Source of the DNA: Acanthacorydalis orientalis
Lineage: Eukaryota > Arthropoda > Insecta > Megaloptera > Corydalidae
Direction: 5' to 3'
Length of the DNA: 64,000 nt
Assembly (NCBI GenBank): GCA_034766995.1
Contig: CM068325.1
Location: forward strand, 7,928,825 to 7,992,824
Part shown: piece by piece, positions 43,381-55,491 of the stretch
How positions within the stretch are numbered: position 1 is the first letter of the stretch
How the letters are laid out: each line of letters starts with the position of its first letter
Notes under the pieces: model-generated
What the model saw: the letters and a program-made list of their open reading frames with translations, nothing else
Database searches by the model: none
What the model was told of the DNA's origin: nothing
Position numbers and translations under genes: made by a program

Positions 43381-46322
43381 ATATTGATTGCTCTAGCTAT
43401 AACTTATATATGTATTTCGATTGGGATTCGATCTTAGCAATAACAGAGAGAAATTCAAATCCAAAATTCTTTTTTACCACACAAAATGTTTTTCTAGTCG
43501 AAAATGTTCAATAAAACATTATTGATATTTTTTAATTGTCGCTCATTCGCCGAAATTCTCCTGTACATCAACATCAAAATTGTCAAAAATCACTTTCAGA
43601 AATGAATTCTCTTTTACCGCACAACCCATGAATTGTTTTTCTAATCCAAAATGTCCAATAAAACAATCAACACTTAATTCTCGACATATCAACACTTCCG
43701 ATGAAATTAAAAGAACCGGTAAAATAAATGGTAAAATTAGATTCTTGTATCCTGTAATCGTTACTTTTTTTTTAAAGGAACGTTTTGTATATTAGCTCAA
43801 AACTTTTTAATGAAAAGTATCTGTTTTTTTTTTTTTTTTTGATACCTTAGAGGTCTAAAGGTAACATCGCCATCGAAATAAAGCTACAACCAAAAATCAT
43901 TATTAAACATTTTTGATTAAATATAATTGATTTCTTTGCGGCGAATATGTACGAATATTTTATTTAATACTAAATTTGTATATATATATATATATAAATT
44001 TTAAATCCGTAATATTTCTTTTTCTTCATTCGTTATAGATATATTAGTCTTGTCACTGAACTCTGAACAAACCTGATATCAAATCACCATATAAACCGCC
44101 GGTGAAAAAATCGATGAAGTCTGCTTTCAATAGAGAAAATAACAAATACAGACAATAATAACGAGAAGGTATCACTAATTTTTTTTTATTTAAATTTTCT
44201 TTAAGTATTTTGTTCGAATTCAATTTCAAAATAAAGAGAAAACAATACTTTATTCTACAAACCGTGACGTCTCTATCTCTGTTTACAAATAAGTTTGAAA
44301 AGTTTCACTGAATTTCACAAAACAAACAAATACATACCGATCCCGAATATGTAACCGGGTTTGAAATACGTCTACACTCAATTTCCCCAATTTCTGAATG
44401 TTTCTGTATCTAGTTTTTCAATTTTAATATCTTATTTGTTCAAAACTACGAAGAGTCAATGAAAAATTATATTTCTCTCTCTTCGTCACTCGGAAGACAT
44501 ATAAATATTAGGATCGATTCTATGTGCAATTGAAAAGAATTTGATTTTTATATTTTCATATTTTACGCCTACACTTATGGGAAGTGCCACACGTTGTCGA
44601 ATATCTCGAAGAATATTTTAAAACGAAACTAAAAATTGTTTTAAGTCTTCGAGTATTTAGTTCATGAACAGATGAGTTTCTTTGAAATGTCATTGTAATG
44701 ACCTGTACACCGCTTCGGCAAAATTAACATCGACAGACAGTCGCTAACGCGAAACACTAAAAATTTATTAAATATATGCTCTTTCGCTCATTTCCTACAG
44801 CATCTTCCAATTTATTTTTCGTAGAGTATACAAAGCTGTTAACTATACCAATCATTGTGCGCTCTTTGTATTATTATAGTATCTTTGTGTATAGTGTTGT
44901 CACATTTAACACATCGAAAAGTATGTTGAATATTGTAATTGTTATGACTAAATAACGATAATTGTCATAAATATAATATAACAAAAGCATACAAATTTTT
45001 ATAACTAACACACATTCCTTCTTTCTCACACTCCTTTTTTTTGTATTATTCGAACTCATTCTAATCGCAACGTGCAGCTGTCAAGTAATGATATTATAGT
45101 AATCATCACACGAAAAATATGTTGAATATTAGCAATGAATAAGATTTATTTTTAATAATTATCACAAAAACTAATACAAGTATGTTTTTTTTTTATTCAC
45201 ATTTAATTTCAGTTATTAATTTCCGTCCGACTGTAACCAAAAAATATTACAGTGAAAGGAGCAACAGATTCTAAAGTATTATAACTATCTCTTTCCCACT
45301 TGCACTCTTCTCTTCTATATTATTATTCTCACTCATTCATTTCTTAACGTCGTAACTGTCACTTATCAATACTGATTATATTATAGTTGCTTATCACATA
45401 AAAAATATCAGTCAGATTAAAAACAGAGATAATTTTTGTTTTGTAGAAGACATGTGTTTTCGCTTATTATATTCGCAGATACTTTATTGTTTTCTCGAAT
45501 AGATTCGATGCGAAATCAATACTGATATTGTTGTAGTAAAACATTTAAATGTTCTTTTACAACATGTTAACAGTTAATAACGCTGCCTCATGTTACTTTT
45601 TACCTAGTTGCTAGCATAGATTAAGTATGTTGTTAGGGTTGCTAGCTATGGTTATCTTAAAGATAAAACTAATAGATACACTGTCGTGCAGATGTCTGGC
45701 ATTAGTGTGTGATATTCACTCGATCTGTTCTCGGTTATGTAGATGCTAAATATTTAATAAATTGTTTTCATGTTAATGAATTAGTTCAGTTAATATATAC
45801 ACCTGCAATTCATCAACGGATATAAAACACATTTTGGATTTAAAAATAAAATATATAACACGTTCTACATGACATGTGTTTGCATTTGATGATATGAATG
45901 ATTATTTTGGCAATAGACGATTGAATGTAAAAATACGCGCTTTTTCGAAATCTTAAATTTCGTTTTTCCCATATACTTTTCGATTTTAATCATTCTTTAT
46001 TAGATATTCAGTCCGTTTCGAATTAAATCACGTTTATTTTTCAGTTTTTTAAGATGCGGTTTTTCGTCGCAAGTTCGGTGTTGCGAGGAGGAACCGATTG
46101 TAATGGATCCTTTCCGAAATATTGATTCTGTAGAGTAATCTCTGTTTGTGTCTCCGCTGTACGTTCAGTGCGGAACTGAACATGCTCGCGGTACCATCTA
46201 GCTCGCGGTTCCGGACTATTTCTCCCCATACGAGATTAATCGTATCGTACGACTGCGAGATCCTTTCGCAGTAAAACCGCACGTTGTTCCGTGTGAAAAA
46301 CGATTGAAAATCCTTTTCCTTT
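43381..46322. other. Non-coding arm sequence and 5' flank of the right U2 gene
   Basis: Reverse complement of about 34584-37560. It contains the partner of the 61-codon frame (44874-45059, minus). No gene was assigned. Confidence 0.45.
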
Positions 46323-46383
46323 ATCGCTTCTCGGCTCCTTCGAGCTAAGATCAAAGTGTAGTATCTGTTCTTATCAGCTTAAT
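46323..46383 (+). ncRNA. U2 snRNA gene, 5' portion, right copy
   Basis: Same 61 nt as the left copy: ATCGCTTCTCGG, stem I, GTAGTA branch-point recognition, ending GCTTAAT. It is interrupted at exactly the same nucleotide by Utopia sequence. Confidence 0.97.
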
Positions 46384-47988
46384 TTTTTTTTCCATCTTCC
46401 CCGCGCGAGAGCCACGGTCGGAGGGAACAACACCCGCCTCCACCGCGACCAGCAGAACAGACGGGCAAGCCATCGTCCGAAAGGGTCCCCTCACGGAGCT
46501 GGATAAGATCATACGAAGTAAGGCGAAGAAATGGATGAACTTACCGCAGAGGGCCTCCGCTGATATTCTATATATAACATCGTACCAGGGGGGTGCAAAT
46601 TTGCTCCAACTAGGTGACTCCGCGGACGTGAGCCGGGTGGTGCACGCTTTCCGCCTACTGTCCTGCCCAGACGAAGTGGTCAGGACAGTGGCTTGGGCCG
46701 GCCTTCGACGTGCAGCGAGGCGGAAAATTGGAGGCGAGCCCGATAACTCTATGCTGGCGGCGTACCTGAGCGGGTCACTGGAGGGTGCTCTGGGGCGTGA
46801 CGGTGGGGATGTTTCGAGTCTATGGACCCAGGCTCGAAACGCCTGCCGCCGCCTCAGAGCCAAGCTGGATGTCAGCTTCCGGTGGTCCGACGACACAGCG
46901 GACTTGTCGGTCGTCATCGGCCGCCCTGGACAGGTGCCGGATCGTGTGGTGGTCCCGGAGGCGTCGCGGGCTTTTGCACTTCGTTCGTTGAGAGCGGCCG
47001 TCCGAGCATATCACCATCGTCGCCTCGTCGGCCTTCGCGACCAAGGCAAGGTGATCGAGACTACCGGAAAGACACCGATCTCCAACCACTTTCTGCTGAA
47101 TGGAAAGTACACGCGGTTCTGCGAGTACCGTTTTATCCACCGCGCTCGGCTCGACGTCGTGCCACTTAATGGCACGCGCCGATTCGGGCACGGGGATAAA
47201 CGGTGCCGACGTTGCGGCTACGCCAATGAGACGTTGCCGCACGTCCTCAACCACTGTACGGTCCATTCGGCTGCATGGCAGCACCGACATAACAACGTAC
47301 AGAACCGTCTGTCGCGTGCTGCCAAAGTGGGCGGACCCATTTCCATCCGGGTCAATAAGGAGGTTCCGGGAGTCGACAGTCGCCTTCGTCCTGACATCGT
47401 GAGGATCGACGAGACGACGAGGAGGATAACGATCGTCGACGTGTGCATTCCATTCGAGGGATGTCGTGACGCCCTGGAGGGGGCTCGGCAGCAGAAAATA
47501 GCCAAGTATAGCGGTCTTGCTGCCCAGCTCACCCTGCAGGGTTTCACGGTGTCCGTGGATGCATTCGTCGTCGGTTCGCTCGGCGGTTGGCTGTCCTCGA
47601 ACGACAAGGTCGCGGCGTCCCTGGGAATTGCACCCCGGTACCTGTCCACGATGGCTAAGCTGATGGTGGCCGACACTATCCGCTGGTCTCGTGATGTCTA
47701 TATCGAACACGTGTCCGGAGTCCGGCAATACCATCCGCCGGACAATACCGCGCCTCCACCAGCGGCAGCGCCGACCCTGGCCCAACACCTAGCCGAGGAC
47801 ATAGCTGCATAAGAACAATGATTTTAATTTGTTTTAAAAGAAAATGTTATTGTACCATATTTTAATTGTTTTTTTAATATGTTATGTTAGTTTGGTTTTT
47901 AATCCTATACACATTTGATCTTGCGATATTTTAACTAAGTTCTGTATTCCTACATTTGTAATTATTTGCTGAAAATAAAAATTACTTA
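46384..47988 (+). mobile_element. Utopia-type element with large internal deletion (A')
   Basis: A ~100-bp 5' leader start (46384-46482) is joined directly to the middle of the RT thumb (RKGPLTELDKIIRSKAKKW, from about 46483), then continues to the 3' UTR (to 47988). Its C-terminal protein is the same as copy A in the left arm. Its leader, however, matches copy D (CCGCGCGAGAGCCACGGTCGG) and not copy A. It sits between U2 nucleotide 61 and a second 21-bp target copy at 47989-48009. Confidence 0.9.
46483..47812 (+). pseudogene. Utopia protein, C-terminal third
   Basis: Open frame from the RT thumb to the stop, including CRRCGYANETLPHVLNHC and the endonuclease region RPDIVRIDETTRRITIVDV. It lacks the N-terminal fingers and all RT catalytic residues. 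It matches the left-arm full copy residue for residue over the compared part, showing recent common origin or conversion. Confidence 0.9.
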
Positions 47989-48009
47989 ATCTGTTCTTAT
48001 CAGCTTAAT
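47989..48009 (+). repeat. U2 target-site duplication between A' and D
   Basis: 21 bp of U2 (ATCTGTTCTTATC ... GCTTAAT) separate the 3' end of A' from the 5' end of D, proving that both were inserted at the same U2 position one after the other. Confidence 0.95.
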
Positions 48010-51000
48010 TTTTTTTTCCATCTTCCCCGCGCGAGAGCCACGGTCGGAGGGAACAACACCCGCCTCCACCGCGACCAGCAGAACAGACGGGCAAGCCATC
48101 GTCGGTTACTGGATTTCTCAACACGTGTTCGTGCCGTTCTTCTTTTCTTGAAGTGTCTTAAGTGTTTGTTGTGACTAAATTTCTTTTCCTTATCACCCAG
48201 TGCGTGCTTGTGTCGCCAAATTCTTTAGTGCCACCAACGACGAACCAACGTTCGCTCAAGTCTAAATTCTTTTTTGCCACCCACGTCGAACCATCGTTCA
48301 GTACGTGCTCACGTCTAAATTCTTTTGGCGCCACCCACGTAACCTCTTGACTACGTGACGTAAATTTCATCGTGCTCGCCGGAGATTGTAGTGACACAAT
48401 CTCTAAATTTTAATTAATAAATTTTCAACTGAGAACTCCAATAACCGACGATGGCCACCGGTGGTGCATCGCCTCCGCTATCCCCCGGCAGAGTGAGAAT
48501 CTACGTAAAGGTGCCTTTGCCGGAGGAATTCGCGTGCGAACTGTGCCGCGTCGAACGGACTGTAGTCCGCTGTGCGAGTATTAGGAACTGTTTCAAATAC
48601 AAATCGCACAGCGACTACAAGAAGCACGTAAAAAAGACCCACGGGACGCCCGTCTTCATCTTCACGTGCTCGGGCTGTGGACTCGAGGATCCAAGCCTTA
48701 AGAAGGTGAAAAAACACCACAGGACCTGCGACGACGTGGCGCCACAGCATCCGGCGCCGTCCTCACCGCCAGCCTCCCCCACATCAGTCGACACGGCTGC
48801 CCCGACAATCCCGCAGGGGATCCACCAGCTAAAATCTATTGTTACACGGCGGATCCCCACTAGACGGGCAAGGGCAGCAGCGACCGAAACCAACATCGAG
48901 GGAGAGGCCTCTGCACACCAAGCGATCGGCAGCCGGCAAACACCATCCGAGCCGGCTGCCTCAACGAGCATCGCCCCGCGGCTGAGACGTCGCCAGCAGA
49001 GGGTCCTCGAACCGGCTGCCACTCAACACCCGACTCAGCAGCCGGCCACAGCCCCGCCGGCAACATCGACCGGACAGGCAGCGTTGGCGTCCCGGAACGC
49101 GAGTCTTCGTGACACAGTACCTACGACACGCATCACGGAGGCTAACACCGACACCAACATCACTGCCCCACCGGCCGACTGTCCTGCTGGAGCGACGCCG
49201 CTGGTGGAACGGAATGCGCGGGGTTCACGGAACGGACATCACGGCGGAGCACCGGAAGCGACATCTCAAGTAGGTATCCCGCTTCGGGTCGCCGCCAGCC
49301 AGCATAAAACCATCGAGGCTCCCATCCGGCCGGCGGCTGAGTGCCCGGCTGGCGGGGGGCTCCGTGACGGCGCGTGTGCTAGCGATCGAGGTGGCGATCC
49401 CACCGCCCGGGCGACGTCCTCCCAGGACGACGGCACCGACGAGAGCGTGATTAATTTTATAACGCCCGCTCTCGCCGACGCCGCCGTCACGGAGCACGCG
49501 CGGGGGCCAGTTGCCGACCCGGCTGCCCGTCTTACGGACAACCAGGTTCGGTGGCTCGGTCTCCTGCGCGAGGCGGCCGATTGGGATGGCTTCGAGCGGG
49601 CGCTGGAGACCGTCACGCGCGAGCTCGCCCGGCTGCGACCGGCGCCGGTGGAAGGTCCGCGGCACCGACGCTTCCCGAACGCAAGACCTGTTCGACGAGA
49701 GCGTCGGCGACCGGTAAACGAGGTACCAAACTTCGACCCCGTGGAGGCGGCGAAAATACAAAAATGAACGGCACGCCGTACTGCGAGGCGCCCACGGCGG
49801 TGGTCGAGGACCACTTCCGTGGAATGTTTGCCGAACGGGATCGGGAGGAGGTGGAGATGCCCGATCTCGTTCGACAGGCGTTCAACCGCCCACAGTGCGA
49901 CGTGGCCGGGGATTTCTTCGTTGAAGAATTCTCGGCGGAAGCTGTACTTTGCAGGCTGGCCCGGACGAAGGACACCGCACCGGGAAGAGACGGAATTAAA
50001 TATTCTTTCTTGAAACGTCTCGACCCGGGGTGCGTTGTCATCACTTATATTTTTAATCGCTGCTTTCGCGAGGAGCGGACCCCACTGGCGTGGGCCGACA
50101 CCCGGACGGTGCTCGTACACAAAAAGGGTGGCCGGGAGGACTTGGACAACTGGAGGCCGCTCACGCTTGGTGGCGTGATGCCTAAGTTGTATGCTGGGGT
50201 CCTGGCGGACAGGGTGGCTTCGTGGGCGAAGGCGACGGAAAGCATCTCGCCAGTGCAGAAAGGGTTCATGGAGCACGAGGGGTGTTACGAACACAACTTC
50301 GTGGTCCAGAGCGCCCTTGATGACGCACGCCGTGCGGGCAAACAGATCGTACTGGCATGGCTCGACCTTGCCAACGCGTTCGGGTCTGTTCCGCACGGTC
50401 ATATACGGCGGGTGCTCTCCCTGTTGAATTTGCCTGGGAAGCTACAGGGCGTGGTTGCCGAACTTTACTCCCGAGCTTTTACCACGGTTCGGACATCGGC
50501 TGGGGAGACCCAGCCGATTCCAATCCGTGCCGGGGTAAAGCAAGGCTGCCCGCTCTCCCCCATGCTGTTCAACTTGGCCATCGAGCCGCTGGTGAGGGCG
50601 GCCCTCGGCATGGCTGGGTCTCACGGCTACCAGCTATTCGAACAACATTTCTCGATCCTGGCGTACGCCGACGACGTGGTGCTCCTCGCCAAGGACCCCT
50701 CGTCCATGCAATCCTTGCTGGACGAGGTGGGCGCGGCTGCCGCCTGGATGGGTATCAAGTTTAACGCCTCCAAGTGTGCCTCGCTCCACGTCGACTGCCG
50801 GCGCAAGAGGAAGGCGTGCGACACCCGATTCACGCTCCTGGGAGACCGGTTGGAAGCTCTACAGGAGGGAGAACATTATGAACATCTTGGTGTACCCACT
50901 GGGTTCCGCGTAACCCAGACCCCCCTCCAAACTATCAATAACATTAGGGGGGACGTTATGCGGTTACACCACTCCCTCCTGGCCCCCTGGCAAAAACTAG

Positions 51001-52547
51001 AGGCTCTCAATATGTTCATCCTCTCCCGTCTTGACTTCGCGCTCCGTGGGTGCAATATCCGAAAGGGTCCCCTCACGGAGCTGGATAAGATCATTCGAAG
51101 CAAGGCGAAGAAGTGGATGAACTTACCGCAGAGGGCCTCAGCCGATATTTTATACATAACATCGTACCAGGGGGGTGCAAATTTGCTCCAACTCGGCGAC
51201 TCCGCGGACGTGAGCCGGGTGGTACATGCTTTCCGCCTGCTGTCCTGCCCAGACGAAGTGGTCAGGACGGTGGCTTGGGCGGGCCTTCGGCGTGCAGCGA
51301 GGCGGAAGATTGGAGGCGAGCCTGACAATTCTATGTTGGCGGCGTACCTGAGCGGGTCGCTGGAGGGCGCCCTGGGGCGTGACGGGGGGGATGTCTCGAG
51401 CCTATGGACCCAGGCTCGGAACGCCTGCCGCCGCCTCAGGGCCAAGCTGGATGTAAGCTTCCGGTGGTCGGACATCACAGCGGATATGTCGATCGTCATC
51501 GGCCGCCCGGGACAGGTGCCGGATCGTGTGGTGGTCCCGGAGGCGTCGCGCGCCTTTGCGCTTCGCTCGTTAAGAGCGGCCGTCCGAGCATACCACCATC
51601 GCCGACTCGTCGGCCTACGTGATCAGGGCAAGGTGATCGAAACGACCGGGAAGACATCGATCTCCAACCACTTTCTACTGAATGGAAAGTATACGCGGTT
51701 CTGCGAGTACCGCTTTATCCACCGTGCTCGGCTTGACGTCGTGCCACTTAATGGCACGCGCCGGTTCGGACATGGGGATAAACGGTGCCGACGTTGCGGC
51801 TACGCCAACGAGACGTTGCCGCACGTCCTCAACCACTGTACGGTCCATTCGGCAGCATGGCAGCACAGACACAACAACGTACAAAACCGTCTGTCGCGTG
51901 CGGCCAAAGTGGGCGGACCCATCACCATCAGGGTCAACAAGGAGGTTCCGGGAGTCGACAGTCACCTGCGTCCTGACATCGTGAGGATCGACGAGGCGAC
52001 GAGGAGAGTAACAATCGTCGACGTGTGCATTCCATTTGAGGGATGCCGTGACGCCCTGGAGGGGGCCCGGCAGCAGAAAATAACCAAATATAGCGGTCTT
52101 GCTGCCCAGCTCACCCTGCAGGGTTTCACGGTGTCCGTGGACGCATTCGTCGTCGGTTCGCTCGGCGGTTGGCTGTCGTCGAACGACAGGGTCGCGGCGT
52201 CCTTGGGCATCGCACCCCGGTACCGGTCCACGATGGCTAAGCTGATGGTGGCCGACACGATCCGCTGGTCCCGAGATGTTTACATCGAACACGTGTCCGG
52301 AGTCCGGCAATATCATCCGCCGGACAATACCCCGCCTCCACCTGCGGCAGCGCCGACCCGGCCTCAACATCCTACCGAACAAGCTGTACAAGAACACTGA
52401 TTTTTATTTTAACTTGTTTTAAATGTCCTATTGGCTTTTAATGTTTGTCATTTTTTTTTAATTATCATCTACACTTTGATCTGCGACATTTTGTACTATG
52501 CTCTGTATTTCTTTTGTAACAATTATTACCTAAATAAAAATTGCTTA
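48010..52547 (+). mobile_element. Utopia-type element, near full length (D)
   Basis: 4538-bp element with a complete 5' leader, ORF start, 3' UTR and correct U2 junctions on both sides (21-bp duplication at 47989-48009 and 52548-52568). The ORF is broken once by a short deletion near 49764. Its C-terminal half matches copy B of the left arm. Confidence 0.95.
48451..52400 (+). pseudogene. Utopia ORF with one frameshift
   Basis: It starts at the conserved ATG (MATGGASPP) and reads N-terminal zinc fingers and linker to 49767. A deletion of about 50 bp in the VEAAKIQK region shifts the frame and creates a stop there. From about 49765 the second frame continues NGTPYCEAPTAVV through the complete reverse transcriptase (AWLDLANAFGSV, AYADDVVLLA), the CCHC finger and the endonuclease to 52400. 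All catalytic motifs remain, but on a separate frame from the DNA-binding region, so the copy is probably inactive alone. Confidence 0.95.
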
Positions 52548-52699
52548 ATCTGTTCTTATCAGCTTAATATCTGATACGTTCTGCATTGCAGGACCAGTAT
52601 ATTAAACTGATTTTTGCAAAATGGCGGAGTACTTTTAGAGGAGCTTGCTCCACCTCCGCCGCGGGTTGGCCCGGTATTGCAGTACCGCCGGGTCCGGCC
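52548..52699 (+). ncRNA. U2 snRNA gene, 3' portion, right copy
   Basis: U2 from ATCTGTTC (nucleotide ~41) to stem IV GGCCCGGTATTGCAGTACC, ending near 52699; same as the left 3' portion with small differences in the AGTACTTTTAGAGG part. Split from its 5' portion by about 6.2 kb. Confidence 0.95.
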
Positions 52700-53135
52700 T
52701 TCATTACTTTAATTCAAACATATCAAAAAAGTCTCTCAGAGTCATAAAAAGAGGTCTTTTTGATTTGAAATGTCCCTCTGCTGAAGTCGATCCAAGCTTG
52801 CAGGGAGTCTCTCTCGAAAAGCCCTCACCGAACAACCCTCTTTCTAACGACAGTCATTTTTTGTTATACGTATAATTTAAATAGCCATAATATATAATAC
52901 AACAAAGAAATGTATAAACCAGTAAGAAATATATTTCTGAAGTTATAAAACCAAAAAAAAAATATATATAAATTCCAACGTAGTATCGAGCAGCCACTCA
53001 ATTTAAAATAGAAAAAAACAACACAGTAAACACTTGCATTATAAAATTGCGATTACTACAAGAAATCTCACAAAATAATTGTGGCACTGTAATTAATTCA
53101 CTTTCACAAATTCTTTTTCAATTCCACAACCAACC
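52700..53135. other. 3' flank of the right U2 gene
   Basis: Reverse complement of 27046-27484; no gene seen. It includes a run of sequence conserved between arms right after U2 (CTTCATTACTTTAATTCAAA). Confidence 0.45.
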
Positions 53136-53136
53136 A

Positions 53137-53139
<3 letters not shown>

Positions 53140-53190
<51 letters not shown>

Positions 53191-53191
53191 C

Positions 53192-53233
<42 letters not shown>

Positions 53234-53355
53234 GCATATATATATATATGCATATATATACACATAGATTTACACTCACATACACACATACATACACACA
53301 CATCATATATAAACATATACATATACCCTTGTATATATATATATATATATATATT
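53140..53355. repeat. Compound microsatellite (TA)n and CATACA-type repeats
   Basis: TA tracts with a CACA/CATA interior; shorter partner of 26545-27045. Confidence 0.95.
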
Positions 53356-53397
53356 TGTATTTTGATCATCAATGTTCATATGAGGATAACGATCTTC

Positions 53398-53966
53398 AAT
53401 GAGGATAACGATCGTCGACGTGTGCATTCCATTTGAGGGATGCCGTGACGCCCTGGAGGGGGCTCGGCAGCAGAAAATAATAATAATAAAAGTATAGCGG
53501 TCTTCTTGCCCAGCTCACCCTCCAGGGTTTCACGATGTCCGTGGATGCATTCGTCGTCGGTTCGCTCGGCGGTTGGCTCTCGTCGAACGACAAGGTCGCG
53601 GCGTCACTGGGCATCGCACCCCGGTACCTGTCCACGATGGCCAAGCTGATGGTGGCCGACACGATCCGCTGGTCACGAGATATTTACATCGAACATGTTT
53701 CCGGGGCCCGGCAATACCATCCGCCGGACAACATCCCGCCTCCACCAGCGGCAGCGCCGACCCTGGCCCAACATCTTTCCGAGGAAGCAGCTGCTTAAGA
53801 ACATTGATTTTAATCTGTTTTTTAAAACGTTTATGTACCATATTTTAAGTTTCTTTAATATGTTATGTTAGTCTGCTTTTATTTTCTACCTTTGATCTTG
53901 CGATATTGTAATTAAGCTTTGTTCTATGGCATTTTTTCCACTTATTTTCTTAAATAAAATTTCTTA
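53398..53966 (+). mobile_element. Utopia-type element, 3' fragment (E)
   Basis: Starts at GAGGATAACGATCGTCGACG in the endonuclease region and runs to the C-terminal stop (53798) and the 3' UTR end (53966). A small ATA-repeat insertion near 53480 breaks the frame. It is followed by U2 sequence at the correct junction. Confidence 0.9.
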
Positions 53967-54071
53967 ATCTGTTCTTATCAGCTTAATATCTGATACGTCC
54001 TGCATTGCAGGACCAGTATATTAAACTGATTTTTTCAAAATGGCGGAGTGCTATTAGAGGAGCTTGCTCCA
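53967..54071 (+). ncRNA. U2 snRNA 3' fragment
   Basis: 105 nt of U2 from ATCTGTTC to GGAGCTTGCTCC, cut off by a TA microsatellite. This is the remnant of another U2 target, adjacent to fragment E. Confidence 0.9.
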
Positions 54072-54105
54072 TATGTATATATATATATGTATATATATAT
54101 GTATA

Positions 54106-54192
<87 letters not shown>

Positions 54193-54195
54193 GTG

Positions 54196-54238
<43 letters not shown>

Positions 54239-54280
54239 GTATATATATATATATAAATTTATACATACATATATATATAT
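54072..54280. repeat. (TA)n/(TATG)n microsatellite
   Basis: About 210 bp of TA-dominated repeat; long Tyr-Ile frames over it are artefacts. Confidence 0.95.
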
Positions 54281-54283
54281 ATA

Positions 54284-55262
54284 TCATCATTATCATCATC
54301 ATCGTCATCATCAGCCCCTGTTAATCCATTGCTGGATAAAGGCCTCTTCCATGATTTTCCATTCTGTTCGATTCAGTGCCTCTCTTTTCCACAGTTTTCC
54401 AAGAAAGTTTTTAATATCCTTATCCCATCTGTTCATTGGTCTCTTTCTCGGTCTTTTCATATTCCTTGGTTCCCAGTCAATAATTTCTCTTGTCCATCGG
54501 TTGTCTTCTCTTCTTGCGACATGTCCTGCCCATTTCCATTTCAGACTCTTTACTCTTCTTATTATACCTGTGACTCCTGTTTGTTTTCGTATCCATTCTA
54601 TTCTCTTTCTATCTCTTCTTGTTATTCCCAACATGCATCGTTCCATACTTCGTTGTGTTGTTTGGAGTCTTTGAACTATTTTGGCGTTAAGCACCCATGT
54701 TTCGCTGCCGTAGGTAAGGACCGGTAGTACACACTGATTGAATACTTTTTTCTTTAAACAGAGTCGGATTGTTGATTTAAATATCGAGGCGTTTCGTCCG
54801 AAAGAGCTCCATCCCATTTTTATTCTCCTGTTTACTTCTTCAGTGAATGACCCATCTCTGTTGATACGCTGGCCTAGATAGACATATTTCGTAACTTCTT
54901 CTATTTCCGTTCCTTTTATTTCAATTTTCTTCGGACATACAAACGCATTGAACAGTACTTTTGTCTTTGTATGATTCATGTTGAGGCCGATTTTTTGACT
55001 GGCATCGTTTAGTTCTTCTATTCTCTTTTGCAACTCTTCCGGAGTATTTGCGAAAATAACTATATCATCGGCAAACCTGAGATGGCTTAATCTTTCCCCT
55101 TTATTTCGATTCCTTTATCCTCCCAGTCGAGCGATTTGAATACTTCTTCCAAGGCCGCAGTAAACAATTTCGGAGAAATTGCATCTCCCTGTCTTACACC
55201 TTTCTCGATTTTTATCTTGTTAATGTTTAAGTTCTCGTGCTCTTCCGCTGAGAGCAGCACGT
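54284..55262 (-). pseudogene. RTE-type non-LTR retrotransposon, 5'-truncated
   Basis: On the minus strand: KGVRQGDAISPKLFTAALEEVF and SHLRFADDIVIFAN (RT catalytic box) at about 55050-55190. Then, after a frame change, an open frame 55033-54311 carries YVYLGQRINRDGS, LPVLTYGSETWVL and [11 protein letters not shown] to the end. A GATGAT-type 3' tail follows (54284-54312). The 5' part is lost; the end at about 55262 adjoins the Copia LTR. It is closely related to the fragment at 20818. Confidence 0.85.
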
Positions 55263-55265
55263 CAC

Positions 55266-55475
55266 TGTACTAGACCTACGTGCGTCGGCGCACAAGGTTC
55301 TGTACAGATTGATGTGGGTAGCGACGACGCTCGACGCGTCGGCGTCGGTCTGTTCGCTGCTCACAAGAATACGAAGAGGTTGTCTGTACTAAAATTGGAA
55401 ATAAATCGGAGATTCACTATTTTTATAACCAAGTGTTGTTCATTAAGTTTATCCCAGACTCATCCATCCTTATCA
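55266..55475 (+). mobile_element. Copia-type 5' LTR
   Basis: The 210-bp stretch starts TGTACTAGACC and ends TTATCA (TG...CA), and is followed directly by the primer-binding site. The left boundary is inferred from the TG start; no second LTR is found downstream. Confidence 0.6.
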
Positions 55476-55491
55476 GGTTATGGGCCCAGTC
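55476..55491 (+). promoter_or_regulatory. Copia primer-binding site
   Basis: GGTTATGGGCCCAGTC matches the half-tRNA (initiator Met) primer site used by Copia-type elements and sits right after the LTR end. Confidence 0.85.

Larger units (their letters stand above)
41358..53966. repeat. Right arm of the large imperfect inverted repeat
   Basis: Reverse complement of the left arm (25468-39927), with the same order of landmarks: leader modules, U2 5' portion, two Utopia copies, U2 3' portion, flank, microsatellite and a terminal Utopia 3' fragment. Differences are mainly which Utopia copy carries which deletion. In the innermost leader module, a part present in L2 is missing. Confidence 0.85.

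Noticed and set aside
46820..47788. Long antisense open frames over the Utopia coding region (also 31898-32401, 32196-33092, 27787-28509, 51675-52397)
   Set aside because: They lie opposite high-GC Utopia coding sequence, recur antisense of every copy, and show no domains; they are shadows of the sense frame.
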